From positions 19,778,001 to 19,842,000 of the forward strand of contig CM075943.1 of NCBI GenBank assembly GCA_038030265.1: 64,000 nucleotides of DNA, in the 5' to 3' direction. Shown in pieces: positions 11,330-22,441 of the stretch. Within the stretch, counting starts at the first letter, position 1, and each line of letters begins with the position of its first letter. Under the pieces are notes generated by a model that did no database searches, had not been told where the DNA came from, and was given only the letters and a program-made list of their open reading frames with translations. The translations under genes were made by a program, and so were the position numbers. The DNA comes from Corythucha ciliata (taxonomy: Eukaryota > Arthropoda > Insecta > Hemiptera > Tingidae).

Positions 11330-12180
11330 TTTACTTGTTTGAATGATAGTCGATCCTGTGAAATTGGATTTTCGAGTGAGCGAAAACGCAAGACGAGTCG
11401 CGAGCCAAGAAATCGCGGTGTTTCCAATCCAGCGAAATTGAATTTAGTTTAAATTGCCAAAACCCATAACATGGGAGTTTTGAATGAACCGCAATCCCGC
11501 GAAAATGGTTTCTGAATGGGCGAACAATGCGATATTGGATACTGTTATGAACACACCAGCGGATTTTTTAATTTTTTTTTATATCTCAATCCAAGACTCA
11601 AATCAAGAAATTACTGTATTGAACGAACAGGACATGTTTAATGAGTCAAATCCACGAAATTGTATTTTTGAGTGAGCCAAACCCCACGAAATTTCATCAT
11701 AATCCACGAACCAAGCCTCAAAATAGGTGATTTCAATGAGCAACACCAGCAAAATTGTTATATTAGAGACCCGTACCCACGATAATTCACGAAAAGATGA
11801 AACAAAAGACGAGCAATTGGTTTCTGGTTGAAACAAACCCACAGAAATAGTTTTAAAAAAATCAAAACCTGTGAAATTGTATTTATTTAAAACTTTGACT
11901 AGTGAAAACCCGTTAAATATGCAGTTTGAACATTCTGCGACATTGCGGTTAGAATACGGCAACCCGGCGGAATTTCCAGGACTCACCTGCGATTTGTTCG
12001 TTAAAATTGGCAATGTGAAGGCATTTTTTAATGAATCAACTCCGCCAAATTTGGGGTTTCAAGGAGCCAATGCAGCGAAATGGGTATTTTCAAGGAGCCA
12101 AATCCATGAAATTGATTTTTGTGAGAGCCAAGCCCGTGAAATTTGGGTTTGAATGGCGAAGCCCCATGAGATGTGTCATT
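11330..12180 (-). repeat. Family A array, first block of a compound array
   Basis: Diverged units reading GTGAGCC..CGCGAAATTG on the + strand, for example near 11350, 11430, 11490, 11645, 11680, 12060, 12095 and 12125. Open frames in it (including a 136-residue one on the minus strand) are repeat readings with repeating S/N/F/E-rich segments. Confidence 0.75.
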
Positions 12181-12183
12181 TTA

Positions 12184-12325
12184 GGCCCCTTTTACACGAG
12201 TAAGTTTTTTGATCAAAGTAGCCATTTTGAAAAAAAATTGGCAGATGTTCCACGCTTCAAATCGTCTGTTTTTGATCAGATTGAACATATTTTTGAACAA
12301 AAAACTTACTCGTGTAAAAAGGGCC
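12184..12325. mobile_element. PIF/Harbinger-like MITE with TTA target duplication
   Basis: The left end GGCCCCTTTTACACGAGTAA is matched by the reverse complement of the right end, GGCCCTTTTTACACGAGTAA, with the pairing continuing for about 30 bases. TTA flanks both sides (12181-12183 and 12326-12328). GG-starting inverted repeats with a three-base TTA/TAA duplication are typical of PIF/Harbinger non-autonomous elements. The element is 142 bp, non-coding, and sits inside the family A array. Confidence 0.75.
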
Positions 12326-12328
12326 TTA

Positions 12329-12901
12329 AATTATTAAAATTCGTCAAATTATCTTTTGAATGCGCCAACCATGCGAAATTGGGGTTTTAAATGAGCCACC
12401 TACGGAAATTCTGAGTCGTAATAAATCAAAATTATGATGGAGCTGGATATTTGCGACATTGGTTTTCGTGAGAGCCGAACTTGCGAAATCTGTTTTTCTA
12501 TGAACACCACCACTCGTGAAATTAGTTTTCTGAGTGAGCCGATTTCGCGAAATTGGATTTTGTTTTGTACATGGGGCACATCCAGCAAATTTGATTTTGG
12601 AAGTTTGTTTGGTTTGAGAATTTTATGGAGAAATCCGCGGGTGTTTGGCCTTAGAGATGAAGCGATAATGCTGATTAGGGGCACGGGGAATGGGCCCGAA
12701 ATGCATTCATTAAAAAACACCACGGCCGTATTGTCCAAATAGTTTATGGTCTTCAAGTTGAAACCACAGCCAAAAAATTGGAAAAATCATAAAATCCGCG
12801 GAATTGGTTTTTGCAAGGGCCTGAACCGCGATATTTCGATTTCAATAAGCCAAACCAGCGACATTTGTTTGAATGAGACACACTCGTGAAATTGGTCTTT
12901 G
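12329..12901 (-). repeat. Family A array, second block
   Basis: Units continue in the same orientation after the MITE, for example TGAGCCACCTACGGAAATTC near 12390, GTGAGAGCCGAACTTGCGAA near 12468 and GAGTGAGCCGATTTCGCGAA near 12532. Spacing is about 30-60 bases where intermediate units have decayed. Confidence 0.65.
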
Positions 12902-12904
12902 TAA

Positions 12905-13048
12905 AGCCGGATACACACATGCGGTACTTGCCAAGTAACTTTCAAAATATTCAATCAATTTCTAGCAATTGCCTAGAAACCAACCAGCTGAGAATTTCAA
13001 AAATGTGTTGTTCGTTACTTGGCATGTACCGCATTTGTGTATTCGGCT
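12905..13048. mobile_element. MITE with TAA target duplication and ~35-bp inverted repeats
   Basis: The left end AGCCGGATACACACATGCGG and the reverse-complemented right end AGCCGAATACACAAATGCGG agree, and pairing continues through GTACTTGCCAAGTAAC. TAA flanks both sides (12902-12904 and 13049-13051), again suggesting PIF/Harbinger. Length 144 bp. Its ends are not similar to those of the MITE at 12184, so it is a separate family. It is also inserted in the family A array. Confidence 0.75.
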
Positions 13049-13084
13049 TAAGAGCCGCGACAGTGAAATTGTTTTTTTCGCTTG

Positions 13085-13385
13085 ACCTACGGAGAAAGCG
13101 GATATTTTCACCATGGCAACCTCACAACGAAAGAAACACTTTAATCTCAGCGTGTTACTTGCTTAACGTAACGTCACCGAGTGAACGAAACTACTTTCCG
13201 TCACTGTTATAGGAGTGACATGTTTGGAGTGAGTCGTGGTGAAGTGCCTCACACTTGGTCGGTGAAGCGAAAAATAGCGTTCGCAACTCTCAAGGAGCGT
13301 CTTTACTCTCTCGTTGTTAGTAATTAGCGAACTCGGCTTCGCCTCGATCGCCAAACACTTTCCTCACTCGTTGTGAAATATAATA
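13085..13385. other. Unclassified ~300-bp insert in family A array
   Basis: This stretch interrupts family A units that lie on both sides. CTCACAACGA near 13120 and TCGTTGTGAA near 13369 form a short, weak inverted pair, so it may be another small element, but no clear target duplication is seen. The open frames on both strands show no recognisable domain. Confidence 0.3.
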
Positions 13386-13735
13386 TTAATGAGCCCAAAT
13401 AGTCTAGATCGGGTTTTTTGAAACAGTTATGAGCCAAAACCACGAAATTGGTCATTTATATGGGTCAAAACTGTGAAATTGATCATTTTAAGGCGCGGAA
13501 CCCATACGCTAATTGATTTTCTGCGAGCTGGGCCATCAAAATTGTCGTTTTAAAGAGTCATACCCAAAGTATTAGTTTTTTGAAATTTAAATAGGTAAGA
13601 CATTCAAAAGTAGTTTTTCTTTCTTTAAATAAGACCACCCCGCGAAGTGATATTTTTACAGAACGAGACCAGCGAGTCCCTGCGAGAGACCTGAAAATTA
13701 GGTTTTTACTTCTTAAAACCCCCATTTTATGGATT
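13386..13735 (-). repeat. Family A array, third block
   Basis: Units such as GAGCCAAAACCACGAAATTG (13432) and GGGTCAAAACTGTGAAATTG (13461) in the same orientation as the blocks to the left. Confidence 0.65.
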
Positions 13736-13739
13736 TGAA

Positions 13740-14190
13740 GCGTTCGGGGACCAATTTGGCAAGCTTGGCTTTTTAAAAAAAGCCAATTTAATTTGCCTGG
13801 TACTTGAAAATTACCACTTTGCGGGATTGGCTCTTTCAAATTTTAATTTCGTGGGTTTGGCTTCCTTTGAGAAACCAGGATTTCGGGGTTCGCTCTGTAA
13901 ACAAGACATTTTTGCCGGTCAGACTCTAATAAAAACCCATTTCACTGGTTTGGCTCATCCAGAAACGAATTTCGTGAAGTTTTCTCATACAAAAACCATT
14001 TTGCGGGTTGGGCTCGTTGGCACAACGGTGGGAGGGTACGTTAAAAATGTCGTGGTTTTAGCACGTTAAAAATAGAATTTTTCCCGTCCAGGTTCGTTTA
14101 AAAAGTCAATTTCATGAGTTTTGCTCCTTATAATAGTCAATTTCGTGGAGTAGTCGGCAGTGCCCCTCAAAATTCACCGATTTAGACCTT
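13740..14190 (+). repeat. Family A array, block in opposite orientation
   Basis: From about 13740 the + strand reads the other way: TTTGCGGGATTGGCTCTTTC (13816), TTTCGTGGGTTTGGCTTCC (13846), TTTCACTGGTTTGGCTCATC (13940), TTTTGCGGGTTGGGCTCG (13994). The two orientations meet head to head with almost no spacer, so the compound array 11330-14190 is an imperfect inverted repeat. Confidence 0.7.
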
Positions 14191-16857
14191 GAAACTTCCT
14201 ATGGAGCCAGATTGGGCTGACTATTTGCTTCAAAGGCCCAAACATTGTTCAATTTTCGTTTGCACCATGAGTGGCCGTTTCAGAACGGCGGAATACAGTT
14301 TGTGAGAAATTAAGTTTAGTGGTGTAGACAGCGTAGTGCGATACGACGAGTCGAAAAGTGGCGGTATGACCTTAATTTCACCAATGAGAAATGTTATGCG
14401 GGAACGGTGTGTAAAAAATTGTGTAATTACAGGAGAGCAAATAACACGCGCCGTTTTTATCCGCAATGATTACTTTTAGGGGCCAAGAAATGAAAATCTA
14501 TTCCTCTCCCTCCCCCGTTACCCACCCTCATATTTTGTGCGCAGTATGATTTGTCTTTGAACAAGTTAAATTATGCGGTAATTTAAATTATACGGTACTT
14601 TCCTCTCGAGTTTCATTAAAAAAGCCCAAGATCAGATTCAATTAGAATGAATAGGAAGTTTTATGTTTTCTTTTATCTCTTTTTACTTCTTTTAATAAGC
14701 TTTTTTATGCACTTGATTTGCCTGTAGTACAAAATAATATAATGCCTCCCTCCCATCAACAACACACACACTCATACAAAAGAATAAAAGTGTAGTGAAC
14801 AACTAGAAAAACGGTTTTAAATAAAAACCAGATAAAGACTGAACATTGGAAGGAACGGTGTAAAGACTAGGCGGTGTGCAGCGGCGGGGGAATATCTATT
14901 CATATTCATAGAGGAAGAAGCTTCGACGACAGGGCAACTGCGATCTATCATTCATTGCGTCACACAAATCGTGTCGTCCATTAATATCTTATTGTTAGTG
15001 GCAATCAAATTTTCTTTGGCACTTTTTTGATGTTTATCTTTCTTAAAAAGTCGAGGTATATCATTACCAGTCCTCGGTATATGACTGATGTCTGTGGGGT
15101 TTCGGTGACTCGGCGGGGTTTGTTGGGTGGAGCGTGGTTGGAGGAGGGGGGCGAGACCTTTAACAAATGATCAGCCAAAAAACGTCTCTCTCTCACTCAC
15201 TCTCTCTCTTTCTTTCTTCCCAATGCAATTGGTGGAGAGGCCTGTGGGAACATTTTGAGCTTCTTCGCGAGATAGGCGTAAACAAAAAAAAAAACACTGA
15301 AGCGATAGGGGAACCAGTTAAACGAGTCGAGAGACTCTCGTAACAAATTATCTTAGTGTGTATTTCAAGTGATTTATGATTTAAAAATATAAATGGAAAT
15401 ATTGTAGATTATAAGTAGACCAAGCTCATCATCGTCACAGTTTACTTACACCCTCTCCCACCACAACTAATTAAAGGTTCATAAATAGAAAACGAAGCGG
15501 GGACATTCCAGGGGGATAAAGTTGTAAAAAGGGGGATGGAAGCTGGGGATGATGCCTCTCGCAGGTATTAAATGAGAAAGCCTTCATCCTCTCAAAAAGA
15601 CCACAAAAAAACCTGGCACGAGCCACAACCACTTTTTTTTCTCTCTTCTTTCCTTTGAAAAGAAGAAGGTAAACCCCGAAGTTATACACGAAACAACTAA
15701 TTGTGTACCTCTTCTGGTTTGTTTACTTCAAGCAGAACCCTTATAAGAGGAGGGATTTTTTTCAGATTAAGGTTCCCCTCCCCCCTCATCACTCCCGTGC
15801 CCCCTCGTAACTCTTCTTAAAGATATACGACGTTAACAGCGAACTTTATTTTTTAAGGGAAAAGAGTGAGAGAGTCTGATTTCACGCCTGTACGCTGAAA
15901 TAAAATGTCTCGCTTTAAAATTCGTGACGTGAAGAATTTTTAATGCTCAGGGCCTTCGTAATTTATTGTACGAATAAGTCGTCGAGCTGTTCTTAATAGC
16001 TTCACACTCGAGTTCATAATGTTAAAAAAAAAAAAAAAGAATTCCAGGGGAGAAAAAAATTTAATGGATTTTTTTGCCATTTAAGAGAACGAGCCGATGA
16101 GTGTTTTGGTGGAATTCACGCAATTCCCCTTCAAAACAAAATGACTTCAGTTCTTGTAACGCGAATGCTTCGTGGTACATTTTTAGGGATTCGTTGGATT
16201 ACAAGTCACAGATATTCACCAGAATTACAAATTGCCCCATGTAGCGGCCCCATGTAGAGCAGGATCACTCAAAGAACTCCGAAGTTCCGGCTTATAGACT
16301 TGATCGATTGACGTACGCCTGAATTGCCAGATTTCGACGCGATTTATGGGGATAATTTCACCCTTTGGAACAAAATTGACAATTTTCAGGCCCCACAGAT
16401 CGTTACACCGCAAAAAACAAAAACAAACACAAAAAACAAAAACACTTGACAGTTGCAATTCTGTCTCCAAAACTTGCTATTCGGTTAGTAATGGGAAATG
16501 ACGGTCCTTTCGTCTAATTTTTGTGACTCGAACTGTCGCAATGTTGCCCTAGATTGCACTTTCGGCTTCATATCTCATTGCTTAGACAATTCTACTCCTG
16601 AAATAGGTTTTTAGCATTATCAGCGAAACCGGTGCTCAGGTACAATGCTCAGCTGAGGCCTCTGATAGCATTTCTGGCCTACATATGACACCGTTTTCCG
16701 GAGGCCTGTTGAATTTTTTCCACCAAACAACGCCGGCGATTTCGAGCAACAGCCTTGACGCACACTGCTGACGCTCTGACCACTCTGGAGACGAGATTAC
16801 TGACAAAAGATGACGAAAGGCGAATTTACTCAATTTCGCGCAGTTGACTCTTTCCGA
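14191..16857. other. Unique intron 1 DNA
   Basis: No gene recognised. Contains AT-rich stretches, a TC-rich microsatellite patch near 15186-15218, A runs near 15284 and 16024, and C/A-rich patches. Short open frames here have low-complexity composition. Confidence 0.4.
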
Positions 16858-17340
16858 ACCAATTTCACGGGGTTGATGAAATGTTGAGAGTCTTGCTCAT
16901 ACAAAAACCATTTCGCGGGTCCGTGTATTTCGAAAATCAGTTCCGAGATTTCAGGGTCTTTCGAAAAAATTCAGTTTTCTGGTTACTACCTAGCTGTACT
17001 GAGATGAACTGATTTCGAACGTTTGACTAACTGAAAAAAAAACCTACTTCGTGGGTTTAGCTTCTTATAAAACCGAAATTGGCGTGTTAGGTTCGTTCAA
17101 AACCAATTTTGGGTTTTGGGTTGCAAGTCTCCAAAAAACCCATCGCCACGCGTATGCCTCAATCAAAAAACAATATCGTGGGTCGGGGTCATTCAAAAAT
17201 AAAATTGTACAGGTTTGGAGGATCTAAAATACCATACAATTTCCCAGGTTTTGAGGATTCTAAAAACCTCACTTTGCGTATTTGGCAGGTGGCTCATTCA
17301 ACACCAATTTTTGCGGGCTTGGAGTACTGGTGGACCTACA
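16858..17340 (+). repeat. Family A array
   Basis: Units in the direct orientation: CATTTCGCGGGTCCGTG near 16909, CTTCGTGGGTTTAGCTTC near 17046 and TTGCGGGCTTGGAGTAC near 17312, with less regular units between. Confidence 0.65.
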
Positions 17341-17439
17341 CGTGTTGGGGCCCGTAGTGGAAATCACCAAGAGGCCCCTAAGACTTATTACTTATTATCT
17401 CTACTATACATACATATATGTATAAACCTCTATTGGTAA

Positions 17440-18292
17440 CGCCCACCTATTTTAGCCAAATTACCGCTATTTTCACACACTATCCATTTTAGCCGCGATT
17501 GAGTGTATTTTGTCAACTTCACCAGCAAATTTGCCCTTTTCCCAATTTTGGTCGCGTGTAACATTTTTATTAATTTTAGCCGCGGATTAGCGCGGTATAG
17601 GGCCCCGCCCTCACCACTAGACATTAGCAGCAAATAGCTTTTTTATCCCCTGAATTAGCGATGTTTATTAACTTTCCTCGAGTTTTCCACAATTTTAGCA
17701 GCAAACTAGCGATTTTGTCTATTTTATAAAGCAGGGGCCATGAGAATAAGCACTTTACTCAGTTTGAGCTGAAAATTAACGTTTTACTCAACGTTAGCCG
17801 CAAAATAACGGTTTTTTTTCCAAATGTTTGCCACAAATTAGCATTTTTTTGTTCACCATACCTATGGGTTTGCGATTTTTTCTCAGTTTCAGCCGCGAAT
17901 TTGCGAGTTTTCCACCCATGCCCATAAATTGGCGCTTTTTCTCAATTTTAGCATCGAAGTTGCCTGCCGAAGCAGTTGAATTAGCGAATTTCCAATTTTT
18001 GATGCAAATTGGAATTTTACTCAATCACGGACGTAAATTAGTGATTTCCCTCAATTTTAGCCGCGAATTAGCGCTTTTTCTTAATTTTAGCAGCGTAGTA
18101 GCGTTTCTAACCGTGAATTAGCGAGTTTTGTTAATTTCAGCTGAAATAGCGTTTTCTGCTAATTTTGCGGTGAATTAGACTATTCTCTTTTAGTGCATTT
18201 TATATTCGAATGAATGATTTTTCGTTATTTCATTTGTGAATTTGCCATTTTTGCTCAATTTTAACCCGAATTAGCGTTGTTTTTCTCAATAA
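17440..18292 (+). repeat. Family B degenerate ~30-bp array
   Basis: Loose tandem units of TTAGCCGCGAATTAGCG followed by a T-rich stretch and CTCAATT, for example near 17568, 17695, 17788, 17890, 17950, 18057, 18090 and 18250. The spacing is often close to 30 bases. The open frames (97 residues on +, 76 on -) are repeat readings. The array ends at the small element at 18295. Confidence 0.8.
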
Positions 18293-18294
18293 TA

Positions 18295-18428
18295 GGGAGA
18301 TTTTGAAAGACGTAAAAAAGAAAAACGTTCACGTCTTTTTGAAATTCCACCAATCATCTGCTTCGTACCCTAGCAACTGTCGGACGTTAACAAAGACGTT
18401 CATGTTTTTACCTCATTCGAAATCTCAC
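18295..18428. mobile_element. Tc1/mariner-like MITE with TA target duplication
   Basis: The left end GGGAGATTTTGAAAGACGTA and the reverse-complemented right end GTGAGATTTCGAATGAGGTA are diverged inverted repeats, and pairing continues for about 20 more bases. TA flanks both sides (18293-18294 and 18429-18430). Length 134 bp, non-coding. It lies within a family B array that resumes around 18530. Confidence 0.65.
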
Positions 18429-18529
18429 TACATAGCTGCGATTGTTTTTTTTTTTTACTTGTACAGCCTTGATTCTTAACGTGTATTCTCAATCCGCGGG
18501 CTTGTCCCAAAAAAAACACTTTTGCGTTG

Positions 18530-18770
18530 ACGTGTCTACATTTTAGTCGTGGAATGGCCGCCATACACCCGCGAATCTACGATTTTCTCTCAATTTTGGT
18601 CTGGGAGTTGCATCGTAAGACCACGAATCAGCGCTTTTTCCCGCGTCTGTTTTTGCCGCGTCAGCCATCAGTTGCTAATTGCCGATCAGTACATAAGTGC
18701 GCTCAAGGACCTATATTGAAACTGCGAGGACGATGTTTTTTTATCCATTTTAGCCTCGAATTTTCCTCAA
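18530..18770 (+). repeat. Family B array, continuation after MITE
   Basis: Weaker units: CACCCGCGAATCTACGATTT near 18567, GACCACGAATCAGCGCTTTT near 18619, TTTTAGCCTCGAATTTTCC near 18748. Confidence 0.55.
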
Positions 18771-18871
18771 GAAGGCGCGGTATTCGAGCCACTCAGAATA
18801 GCCCTCTCGGGGGCTCAATCGAATATTCAGCCCACACTCTTTGCTGGTATCACTTGTGTTTTAACGTTAAG

Positions 18872-19058
18872 GGATCCATATAGGCGCACAATAATTATTG
18901 CGCAATAAATTTGTACAAAATTTTGTTTCCAGTTATGTTTACGGATAAAAAATGGTTGTTCATTATATTGTGCAAACAACACAATACAACCCACTAATGT
19001 TCAATTTTATTGCACAACCCCTAGTTTGCGCAATATTTATTGTACGCGTATGGGCCAC
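18872..19058. mobile_element. MITE family 1, copy 2
   Basis: Left end GGATCCATATAGGCGCACAA; right end reverse-complemented GTGGCCCATACGCGTACAAT. The inner sequence matches copy 1 at 7149-7330 in the same orientation (TTCAATTTTATTGCACAACC, CTAGTTTGCGCAATATTTAT). Two copies in 12 kb show it is a genuine dispersed family. Confidence 0.75.
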
Positions 19059-19249
19059 TTTATATTCTCCAGGTCGGATATATACGGAAATTCGTAGAAA
19101 GGATCCAAATCACTGTCGAACCTTTTCCCATACCTATACATCCATGAATAAATTACCTAAAAACCCTCATTTTTCCGCATTCAAGCCTGGGGCGGTCGGC
19201 CCCCCTCGCGTCTACTTCGGTACGCTACTGGCTTGGAGCCTCCAAAAAA

Positions 19250-20130
19250 ATCTGTTCAAACCACAGAAACGATAAAACGAATTTTGTGGATTTGGGTCTT
19301 GTATGAATATATTAAGGGTTTTTGACAACTAAAAAAAAAACAACAAATTTTGCGTTTTTGCCACGTAATTTGGCGTTTGTTTATAAAAACAAATTTTACG
19401 ACATTAGGGAGTTATTTTTGTGTTCTTCTGCGAGACAATTTTGCGTTCTTGGCACGTTAAGAAACCTATTTGCGATTTTAACACGTTGGAAACCCGATTT
19501 CACTGGGTTCAGTAAGACAAGTCGTAGGTTTCGCTCACTAAAGTAAGCAATTTCGCAGTTGTGGACCTTCCAAAAACAAATTTCGTAGGTTCGGCTCATT
19601 CAAAATTCCACTTGGAGTTGGTTCATTCAAAAAACAAATTCCGCTCGTTGGCGCCAGTAAAAATAAATGTTGCGGATTTGACCCCTACAATTAAAAAGAA
19701 TCAATTTTGTGGATTTGGCACCTCCAAAATTCCAATTTTGTGAAGTTGGTTCATTCAAACGCCCTTTCTCGGAGTTGACTAATTTTACGAATTTCGTGGG
19801 TTCGGTTATTGGAGGAAAACTACGTCTTTGTTATCGCCCTCACAAAAACCAATTTCTCGGGTGTGGCACTTGCAAAAATGATTTCGTAGATTTGGCTCCT
19901 TTAAAAAAATTTCGCGTATATGGCTCTTTCCGACTATTTAGCGAAGCATGGCTAAATAGAATCCCAATTTCGCCGGTTTGGATTATTGGAGCTTCTTAGA
20001 AACAGATTTTTTCATGATTGGACGGTTCGAAACCTGTTCCCGAAGGGTACATTGCACCAAAAATGAGAAATGAAACAATTTCGCGCGTTTGGCTATTTCA
20101 GAACACCAATTTTGGTGGCTTCCGATCAGG
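19250..20130 (+). repeat. Family A array
   Basis: Direct-orientation units such as TTTCGTAGGTTCGGCTCATT (19579), TTTGTGGATTTGGCACC (19708), AATTTCGTGGGTTCGGTT (19791), TTTCGTAGATTTGGCTCC (19880) and ATTTCGCGCGTTTGGCT (20077). Open frames of 60-107 residues across it are repeat readings. Confidence 0.75.
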
Positions 20131-20171
20131 CAAACTCCAATAATAGCGAAACAGCGTATATCCGGTGGTTT

Positions 20172-20232
20172 CAGGACACGGGGAGTTCAAAAATCGAAAC
20201 GAATTTTCGATCAGACGAGCCGTTGAAAGGAG
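20172..20232 (-). repeat. Dispersed repeat X, copy 1
   Basis: Contains CAGACGAGCCGTTGAAAGG and, before it, ACACGGGGAGTTC and AAATCGAAACGA. The reverse complement aligns with 25848-25912 and more weakly with 40664-40725. No terminal inverted repeats were located, so the element type is unknown. Confidence 0.55.
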
Positions 20233-22049
20233 GTTTTTCCGCTTTGGCACGTTTTCAGAGTCCCCACGTTGTCAACAGCGCAGTCGAGTACCCTGGAAGA
20301 GTGTAGTGTAATGAGAGAGATACGGTATTAATGAACAAATGATTATCAAAAGTAATAATAATAAATCATGAATAATGAAGAATAGATCAGGGTGACACAG
20401 GGGACGAGCGGAGGGCGTCGTCGGTGCGTGCGGGTCATCATCCTTTGGGGAATTGATAGCCATAGAATTTTAGCATATCCCTCAAATCCAAATCCCTGTA
20501 AATAACAAATACATTTCAGTTTAAACATAAAATATTCGTAATTTACAAAATAATGTAAATCTAACGGGCTCACCTAGCCTTGTATAAAGAAATGGCTTAA
20601 GATATCCAAGTGTAAACAAGCGCGGAGTGTTGTGACAAGTGATAGCTAAGAAGACACCGCCAAAATTGGAACAATACACCAAAGTCCAAACATAATTTCC
20701 AAAAGGAACTGGCAACAGTGAGGAGCCGTACGAATAATCAACAGCTGTAGCAAACTTGAAACTCATTCCCCGTTTGATCGGCAAGCCGTACGCCTTGATG
20801 GAAAGAGTCACCCGGATATGAAGAGTTCATCCCTCATCATCCAACGAAATCATATATACAGGTTTAATAACGCCCAGCCTTAAACAGTTCCAGCTTCCAA
20901 CTCAGCGTTATCGTCGGAAATTAACTGTTGTTGTCTATAGTCGTGTAACCGACATCCGGACGCCACCACGCCAGGATCCTAACCTACAAAAGGGCGTTTT
21001 GCAATGGCAATAGTATATCGAACAGTCTTCATGCAATACAATACCAGAAGAAACCAATACTTACCATCTATGCTTTGCGGACAGCCTTTCTTTCCTCTCT
21101 TAATTGAGGACTTCGACTTACGCCCACCCAATCCACGGAGGACTCTCGTTTTACCACCGATCCTGATGGGAACAGGGATGACCAGTCATTTGCTTGGTGA
21201 TCAAAAAACCAATATTCAACGGACGATACTCCACAATTATCGAGGTGGGTCGTTCAATTTAAAATAATTAAAGCGCCCGGATTCTAAACGGATCTTCTTC
21301 ACATCTTCCGGTCTTATCGTCATTGCGAATTGCGGATACATTAACATCTTTTAAAAAAAATCCTTCGCGTTTCTCGATTCATCTATCATAAACTCTAACT
21401 TCACCTAGCTTTGATAAACACATAAAATAGTTATATCTATATAAAGTCTATATGCAAATAGTTGAAATAATTCGGCGTGCACGCGTTTGTTACTTTAGGC
21501 TGTTTAGAGCTAAGTAATAGAATATTAAACTGTTCCCATTAAATAAAATTTTTGTTATAACCTTCACTTCATCTAAATTCACTAAAAATCTTTATAACCT
21601 ATCCCTAAAAGAAAAGACAAAAGGAAAATATTAAGCTAACAAGAGTACGAGGAAGAGCCGCAATGATCGGAAACCTCGATTGACCACGTGCAGGAGCCGA
21701 GAAAACCGACCAAACCAAAACCAACGACAAAGCAAAACACTTTCCTTTTCGGCCCTGTCTCGGCTAGAACTTACTGCATTTTGGGGTACTCATAAGCCGC
21801 GTCCGTCTAAAATTAATACTCTCTGAAAGTAAATAAATAAAAAATAACTAATAATAAAAAAATACCTATGTGAAACTGTAGCCCAGAGGAGTGGCAAAAC
21901 TCACAGTTTCGCAAGACAGTGGCCATAGATTTCGTGACGTAAAGTTAATTTCTGTGGCTTTATTACCATAATGGAGTCAATGAGTCGGTGTATGAAGAGA
22001 AATATCCAGTCTAGAAAGGCGAAAACTTGATTTTTAGGCAGAAGTAACC
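20233..22049. other. Non-repetitive AT-rich island in intron 1
   Basis: Between two family A arrays. On the minus strand there is an open frame of 96 residues (20521-20811) with a membrane-like hydrophobic middle (VPFGNYVWTLVYC). A donor-like GTGAGC lies inside it, and an acceptor-like TTATTTACAG follows near 20498-20507 on the same strand. Further upstream on that strand are another donor-like GTAAGTATT near 21058-21066 and an acceptor-like CCCTTTTGTAG near 20986-20996. Joining these in frame gives stops, so I do not annotate a gene. Possibly a non-coding antisense transcript or a decayed gene. Confidence 0.3.
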
Positions 22050-22440
22050 ACGATTTTGCCTTTAAAAACAGCCAAACCCGTGAAATTTTCTTCCTAATTG
22101 AGTCAACTCTGCGAAATTAGTTCTTGAAATAGCCGAATCGGCGAAACTTGGTGAAGTAAATTCGCAAAATTGGTTTTTGTAGTTCCCAAGTTGACAAAAT
22201 GTGTTTGTGTTTAAAGCGAACTCCGTTTTGAAAAGGCCAAACCAGCGAAATTGGTTTTTGATTGAGGCAGCATGACGTGCGTTTGGTTTTTGAAATGAGC
22301 CAAATGTGCGAAGTTGGATTTTGCATAGCGAAGTCCACGAAGTTTGTTTTTGTAGAGCCAAAATCGCGAAATTTGCTTTCTGGACGAGATTCGTCGCCAT
22401 GAAATTAGTGGCTTCGGTGTTCCTCAGAACACCGGTGTTC
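22050..22440 (-). repeat. Family A array
   Basis: Units AGCCAAACCCGTGAAATTTT (22071), GCCGAATCGGCGAAACTTGG (22132), GGCCAAACCAGCGAAATTGG (22236) and GAGCCAAAATCGCGAAATTT (22355). It ends in a short palindromic patch around GAACACCGGTGTTC (22428-22441). Confidence 0.75.
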
Positions 22441-22441
22441 G

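Noticed and set aside
11603..12013. 136-residue minus-strand frame
   Set aside because: Translation of family A units.
17440..18292. CRISPR-like spacing of ~30-bp repeats
   Set aside because: No conserved repeat separated by unique spacers; units are contiguous and diverged, and the DNA is eukaryotic.
22428..22441. GAACACCGGTGTTC palindrome as a steroid-receptor site
   Set aside because: Perfect palindrome, but it lies at a repeat-array edge and arthropods lack steroid receptors of that type; likely incidental.
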